NCBI GenBank assembly: GCA_946406115.1
Contig: OX291542.1
Coordinates: 22,641,321 to 22,705,320 of the forward strand
Reading direction: 5' to 3'
Source: Apoda limacodes
Taxonomy: Eukaryota > Arthropoda > Insecta > Lepidoptera > Limacodidae
Length of the DNA stretch: 64,000 nt
In this document: positions 58,964 through 64,000 of the stretch, piece after piece
Layout: every line of letters starts with the position of its first letter
Numbering within the stretch: position 1 is the stretch's first letter
The notes under the pieces: model-generated
The model's database searches: none
Told to the model about the DNA's origin: nothing
Seen by the model: the letters and a program-made list of their open reading frames with translations, nothing else
Program-made: the position numbers and the translations under genes

Positions 58964-60520
58964 GTTAGCACACTGTGTTCACTATCTGTCGAAATAATTT
59001 TCGTTAGTAGCAATCATTTCAGCATCCACTTTTAAGGATCTCTGAACTCGAACCATCTTAGGTAACACAAACTTTCTCCGGAGATCCAAATATCAGATCT
59101 ATATTGGAATCAAATTTAAACACACATTTATCTCTCCTATTTGTGTATTTGTAACCACAAAACATGGAATAGCCTTCTTTCACTTCGTCAATAACCATTT
59201 TCGTGCATATTCCCTAAGCTGTCTTTTAAATAACGTTTTGGTTTTAACTCTTTTCATTTCAATCAATTATCGATTTATGCCGATTTGCACAAAATGAGAG
59301 AACGACCAATTATGTCAGCACAAACTAAAGATACCTATGAAAGTAATTATTCACATTAGTGGAATATTGTACCTATTCTTAGCTCAAATATTTTTAAAAT
59401 TACACTTATAAGTGTAAAATTTGTGTAATTATGGAAATATTTTATTCATTAATACGCGTTACTGTAAATTTAAACTTTTATAAATGTTCACAATGTTTTT
59501 AAACGAACTAAAAAGTATAAAAATATTTTTTCCTAGCCACATACATTTTTTTGGAAGTGTTGTGCACTTTTATTGTGATGGGCTTAAAATGTTAAACTCG
59601 CGTCAGGTCACTAGATCGAAAATTGATAGAAAATTCTTAAGCCGTAACTCGCGTCAGGTTTATTTACATTAGGCTATGACAGATTGAGAGATGTCAAATA
59701 TTACGTCAAAAAGGAAAATAAATAAACAATATTATTTGTGATGGGTAAAAAATTGAAAACTCGCGTAAGGCTGATCAAAAAATTCGTCAGACAGAAACCA
59801 TAATGCCACGCCAAAAAAATTCTCAAGGAAACCATAATGCCACATAATGTTAAAGTGAAAACGTCTTTAGCGGCATTGTGTACTTTTTTTTCTGTTTAGT
59901 TATTTTTAAATCTCACTTGCTCGTAAACAGTGTCATTACTCCTACGGGCTTTTTCTTTTTAAATTTTACTTTACAGAAGTGATAGATTTCATCAAAATCT
60001 TCATTTTGGATGATAGCTGTCAAACTAGAAACGGCTTTATCTCTGTAACTTTTGATCGTAGACTAGTAGTCTCTTTACAGAAGTGATAGATCTCATCAAG
60101 ATCTTCATTCTTTGTGGTACATTGAAATGTATGTATGGGTACCTGTTGAACAGGGATTCAAAAATGAAATTGAGGTTTTGAAAAAACCTTTTTTGAAATG
60201 AAAACTTCTTTAGTGGCGTTGTGCGCACAAAAATGTGGAGGCTAAAAAATGTTAAACGAAAATTCGTAAGACGGAACACGCGTCAGGACACGTGACCTTT
60301 ATTTACATTAGGTAGGTAAGTTTTTATTTTTAGTATATGGCGATTATGAGTAGTACAGGGAGGTTGGATATGGGGTTTTAATTCTATGACAGATTGATAT
60401 ATCAAAAGTAAATAAACAACCATCATTATTTATAATAAATAAATATGTATACGAAGTGATGGGAAGTAAATAGCTAGTATTGGAAAATATAAATAGTTAA
60501 TATTCTAGTTTTCACTTCTA
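58964..60520. other. Intergenic with degenerate internal duplications
   Basis: No gene recognised. Within 59560-60480 several motifs recur: ACTCGCGTCAGG-like at 59597, 59647, 59758 and 60279; TTTACAGAAGTGATAGAT at about 59972 and 60072; and TTTATTTACATTAGG at 59657 and 60297. This suggests an old tandem duplication. Confidence 0.45.
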
Positions 60521-62165
60521 CCGACACTCCCGGAGTGCAACCCGTTTTTTTTATTCCTGATTCGACTCTGGTGCTGTGCGGATATATTTCTGAGCGCTCA
60601 AGTTCTCTCACTGTGCTTCGTGGTGTGCTGACCCATCAAGTTCGCAATAATTCTGTGTTGGTGTTTTGCCTCAGTGCCGACTACTGAGTATCATTGCTTG
60701 GTTTATTGCCCGCGATACTTGGAAACTCTGCCTAGGTGTTTAAAAACTGCTCAGTTGCGTTCTTGACCGGGACATCGCTCCTCGGCCCACTGTGGGTGAA
60801 CTGTTTTAAGCTTTTGGACTCGCCTAGGGATTGCAATCTCGCAGCTCATTCAATCCCGCATCTTTGAAATTATGTTATAAAATCAAATTGAAACTACAGA
60901 TTTTTATGTGAAAAGCAACTTGTATTAAAAAATTCTTACACTAAGCAACAGAAATTATCTCTTTTCTATCAATTAAGTATAAGTAATTAGTAATCTGTTT
61001 TCTTAGAATCATTTTTAAATGTTTGGAATAGTTAATCAGTTTAACACTCTAATTCCTAACAAAAGTTTTATAGCTTTAATTCAGTCTTATTCATACAATG
61101 ACTAATAATCAAATCACAACTTTCTCTTAGATTTATTGTATGATTTTATTGTATCGCAATATTAAACGCCGGACGGTGAATACGAAAACAAAACACTCGT
61201 GCAGCGCAGTGCCATTTGAGAACAGCTGAAACGTCGCTCTCGTGCTACTCGCGTTACGCGACTGTTTTTTTTTTAATTTGCGGGATACGCGGATCCGCTC
61301 TTTGAAGGTGCGGGATCCAGCAGATTAATAAAAGCAGCGGGATCCCGCGGGAATGCGTGACCCCTTTTTGCGGGATTGCAATCCCTAAACTCGCCCCACT
61401 GCGCGAAGTTTATCGAAGCGACACTGTGTGTTTGTCGTGTAACAAAAACAAACTACTAACAAAGCGGTGACCCTCGTTTGGCTCCTTGTCTGTCACTGGT
61501 TCGCCCACGACTTTCATAAAGGGAACACGGCCTTGGGTAGATCGCAGGCTGCAGTACTTTCGCTTCGGCGGATCGCCACTGCACGCATTCTCGCGTTTTA
61601 AGTGTCGACTGCGTCAATTAGTTTGTAAGAAACCCAGTTCCGAGTGCCCCTGACTGTTGGGTGAGATCGTATAGCTCTTTTCAGAGCTGCGTTCTACCTA
61701 ATTGTGTCGTCAATTTAACGTCACGTTGCTTGGGGGAAAACCTAATGGTGACAACAGAACCCCAGCCTTAGGCGTAGGTCTTAAGATACTCACCTAAGCA
61801 ACTGTAGCACTGCGGATTGTTTGGTCACACTAAGGTACACTTGCTCCCCGTCAGAAATGACGAGGAGTCACTAGCTACTCACAAGCTACAACTCTGCCTT
61901 CCCGTAATGGCCGAGATCCTCAAAAGCGCTACTCCGGGCCATTTGGGAGTCTTCATTGAGGCTCGCTCTCGCGATGTTGGCTCTGAGCAGGTCCAAGCCT
62001 GCATCCCCAAGGCTTTGAGGTTTATGCTTCCCCCCCTCTTGCGCTCTCCTTCGCGTTCGCGCTACCCCCACACGCGCTCGCTCTGCGCCTCGCGCCTTGC
62101 TCCCCGGACCCCTCGGGTTATCGAACCCATTCATCCCCCCTCACTTCGGGACCAGATTTGACCCG
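60521..62165 (+). other. GC-rich stretch resembling a retroelement leader, unidentified
   Basis: Compared with its AT-rich surroundings this block is GC- and CpG-rich. A 114-codon plus frame at 61817-62161 (MAEILKSATPGHLGVFIEAR within it, then an Arg/Pro/Ser-rich end) is not recognised. CGGGAT-type repeats occur at 61280-61380. AACCTAATGGTGACAACAGA at about 61740 could be an LTR end plus primer-binding site. An alternative is a 5' UTR and first exon of a downstream gene. Confidence 0.3.
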
Positions 62166-62699
62166 TACTCTGTCACCTTTTCCCCGTCCCATACTATAAT
62201 TTGACTAGCAAAAAGCCTCTGGCTTGGTTTTACTACTGCTGTCATATGACAACAGCCAAGACCGATACGATTTGATGTGCAGAGAGCAAGTAATTGTGCC
62301 AGTAGTCAGTCGGCAGTCGACTTTCCCATAACTGACCACACCCAACGACGACGTAACGAATTCGCACATCGTTTCAAGAAGGTAAACGAATGTAAGCCAC
62401 GAGTTCCTCAGTAACTGGACCTATCACATTTACTAGCGCCATACTTAGATTACATTTTATATTTATTCTAAGGCATAAGATAAGATATAATTATATACGG
62501 AAGTAACTGATTCTACTAATTATGTAACTAAACTGACTTAAAAGGCTATCTAAAAACTGTTATAAGAAATACCAAATTGTTTCGTTTATAAAAATATAAC
62601 TGCTAATAATCCTATTGAAATATGTAACCTCTTCTATAGAAATTATAGATTCCAATAAATATTTTGTACCCTCTTATGTAAGTGACGATTTATACATAA
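62166..62699. other. Intergenic spacer
   Basis: No gene or known repeat seen. AT-rich towards the right. Confidence 0.45.
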
Positions 62700-63003
62700 A
62701 CTAGATTTTGCCAGCGGCTCCGCCCGCCCTAAAGTTGGTTATCGGCGTGGAACTCCTTAATTAACTCATTAATTATTATACTAATGACGTTTGCTATAGC
62801 AAGCTGTAGCTACAGCTTTAGTTCGTTTAAGCTCGGTTATAGTTATTCCCGCGGGAACTATTGAATTTTTCAGGATAAAAAGTAGCCTACGTCACACTCT
62901 CCATCCCTTCAACTATCTCCACTTACAAAATCACGTCAATTCGTCGCGGACAATCAACAGACACACACACACACATACACTTTCCGATTTATAATATTAG
63001 TAA
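62700..63003 (-). mobile_element. Helitron-like repeat copy, 304 bp
   Basis: Starts CTAGATTTTGCCAGCGGCTC and ends CACTTTCCGATTTATAATAT. On the minus strand this gives a CTAG end. It contains CCGCGGGAACTATTGAA and an (AC)n run near 62955-62975. The best-preserved minus-orientation copy of the 2001-2320 family. Confidence 0.6.
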
Positions 63004-63665
63004 GTATAAAATAAGTGATACTAACTATACTTCTGACCTAAATATTAGTAGTATGTATAACAATTACAAGAGATGCAATACTTAAAGAACTACGCCTAAA
63101 GCAAACACAGTGTACCGTATGTTAATTATAAATCCATGGTTAAAGATGCTGATGACACAATAATAAAAACATTGTAAGACTATCTATTTTAAAAGACTCA
63201 TTATGAATACTGTTTGTTGACCCAAATAAATAAAAAAAACTATTTTCGCAATCAGCCGCTCATAATACGGCCCTGGGCCTGGCTCATAGAGTACATTGAA
63301 TTATATGGAAATGGCTTAACATAAGTTTCACGTACAGAACTCTATATCGGGATCCTTTGCCTTACTTCGTCGCTCAGGCTATCCTTATAACAAATATCTG
63401 GTCACCCAGTTGATCTGCTGCACCTTAAAAAAAATTAGGTAGGTACATTTTACCGAAAAATCTATTGCTATCGGAAGTATTGATTAAGATGTTATGCTTT
63501 GTCTTTCTCAGTATCTTCAGCCATCCCTGTGCTAACTAACGGTCACCCTGTTGCAACGTAGAGAAACTCGGCCTCACGTATTACCAGTAAAAAAAATTCC
63601 TGTAGAAACTTTCGATCGGGATGTATTAAAATTTATTCTATGTTCTCCTCCGTCTCTCTCTATCC
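63004..63665. other. Intergenic spacer
   Basis: AT-rich with no recognised gene. Confidence 0.4.
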
Positions 63666-63669
63666 CTAT

Positions 63670-64000
63670 GCCAAAAATCCTTCGTGCGCGAGTCCGACTC
63701 GCACTTGACAGTGCGTTTATCTATAAAAACGCCAAAAAAAAATCACGTTTTTTTGTATCGGAGCCCCCCTTAAATATTTGTTTTATTTTTATTAAATTAT
63801 TTATTTTTAAAGTGTCTACCTGTTGCCGTTATCAATATCGAACAAAAAATCACGTTTGTTGTATGGGAGCCCTGTGAAATATTAATTTTATTCTGTTTTT
63901 TAGTATTTGTTGTTAAAGCGGCAACAGAAATACATCTTCTGTGCAAATTTCAACTGCCTGTCTATCACGGTTCATGAGATACAGCCTGGTGACAGACAGA
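63670..64000 (+). repeat. Dispersed lepidopteran repeat, cut by the window end
   Basis: CCTTCGTGCGCGAGTCCGAC, TCGCACTTGACAG, GTTGTATGGGAGCC, AAAGCGGCAACAGAAATACA and CATGAGATACAGCCTGGTGA are the blocks of the 8905-9250 repeat in the reverse orientation. Continues beyond the window. Confidence 0.65.

Noticed and set aside
59100..59250. Possible FLYWCH-like zinc-finger peptide on the minus strand (around EGYSMFCGYKYTNRRDKC)
   Set aside because: Only one Tyr/Cys cluster fits. The aromatic and His positions of the domain are missing and the frame is short.
61886..62134. 82-codon minus-strand open frame in the GC-rich block
   Set aside because: Antisense to the longer plus frame and explained by high GC content; neither is recognised.

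Overview
The window reads as nuclear DNA of a moth or butterfly (Lepidoptera). It is AT-rich and intron-containing, and crowded with repeat families typical of lepidopteran genomes: tRNA-derived SINEs, Helitron-like repeats ending in CTAG, the dispersed repeat carrying GAGTCCGACTCGCACTTGG, MITEs and LINE debris. No bacterial-style operons, CRISPR arrays or functional tRNA genes are visible. The species cannot be named from the sequence.

The one clearly functional gene is on the minus strand. It is STT3B, the catalytic subunit of the STT3B-type oligosaccharyltransferase, running from an ATG at 45807 to a TGA at 14469. I can place 14 coding exons; all splice phases agree and all introns are GT-AG. 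They total 2310 nt, or 769 residues. A TATA plus initiator pair lies just upstream, at 45911-45941. The exons are small and the 31-kb span is almost entirely intron, filled with mobile DNA.

Layout. 1-5.5 kb: a GC-rich unidentified open stretch, a SINE and several Helitron-like copies. 5546-8070: a hAT-like non-autonomous element with an 8-bp target duplication, holding a LINE 3' fragment and a nested MITE. 8.1-14.4 kb: intergenic repeats and MITEs. 14.5-45.8 kb: STT3B. Intron 5 holds a broken Tc1/mariner-superfamily transposon with long terminal inverted repeats (26218-28058). Intron 4 (13.3 kb) holds the most striking object, a roughly 10-kb inverted repeat (30788-41068) built from near-identical copies of a decayed protein-primed family-B DNA polymerase gene of Polinton/Maverick (adintovirus-like) type, with 92-bp repeats at both outer ends. 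46.7-55.6 kb: one long LINE with an APE endonuclease and a reverse transcriptase, broken by frameshifts, plus four fragments of the same family and a Ty3/gypsy scrap. Two orphan exons of an unidentified gene lie at 53488-54059. 56065-58963: a Ty1/copia element with both LTRs, whose interior is shuffled and partly inverted. 58.9-64 kb: degenerate repeats, a GC-rich retroelement-leader-like stretch and more dispersed repeats.

The main hypothesis worth testing: the inverted repeat lies inside an intron of a presumably constitutive housekeeping gene, so every STT3B pre-mRNA would carry a kilobase-scale hairpin of Polinton polymerase sequence. That could feed the Dicer/siRNA pathway. The near-identity of the arms also makes an assembly artefact a serious alternative.
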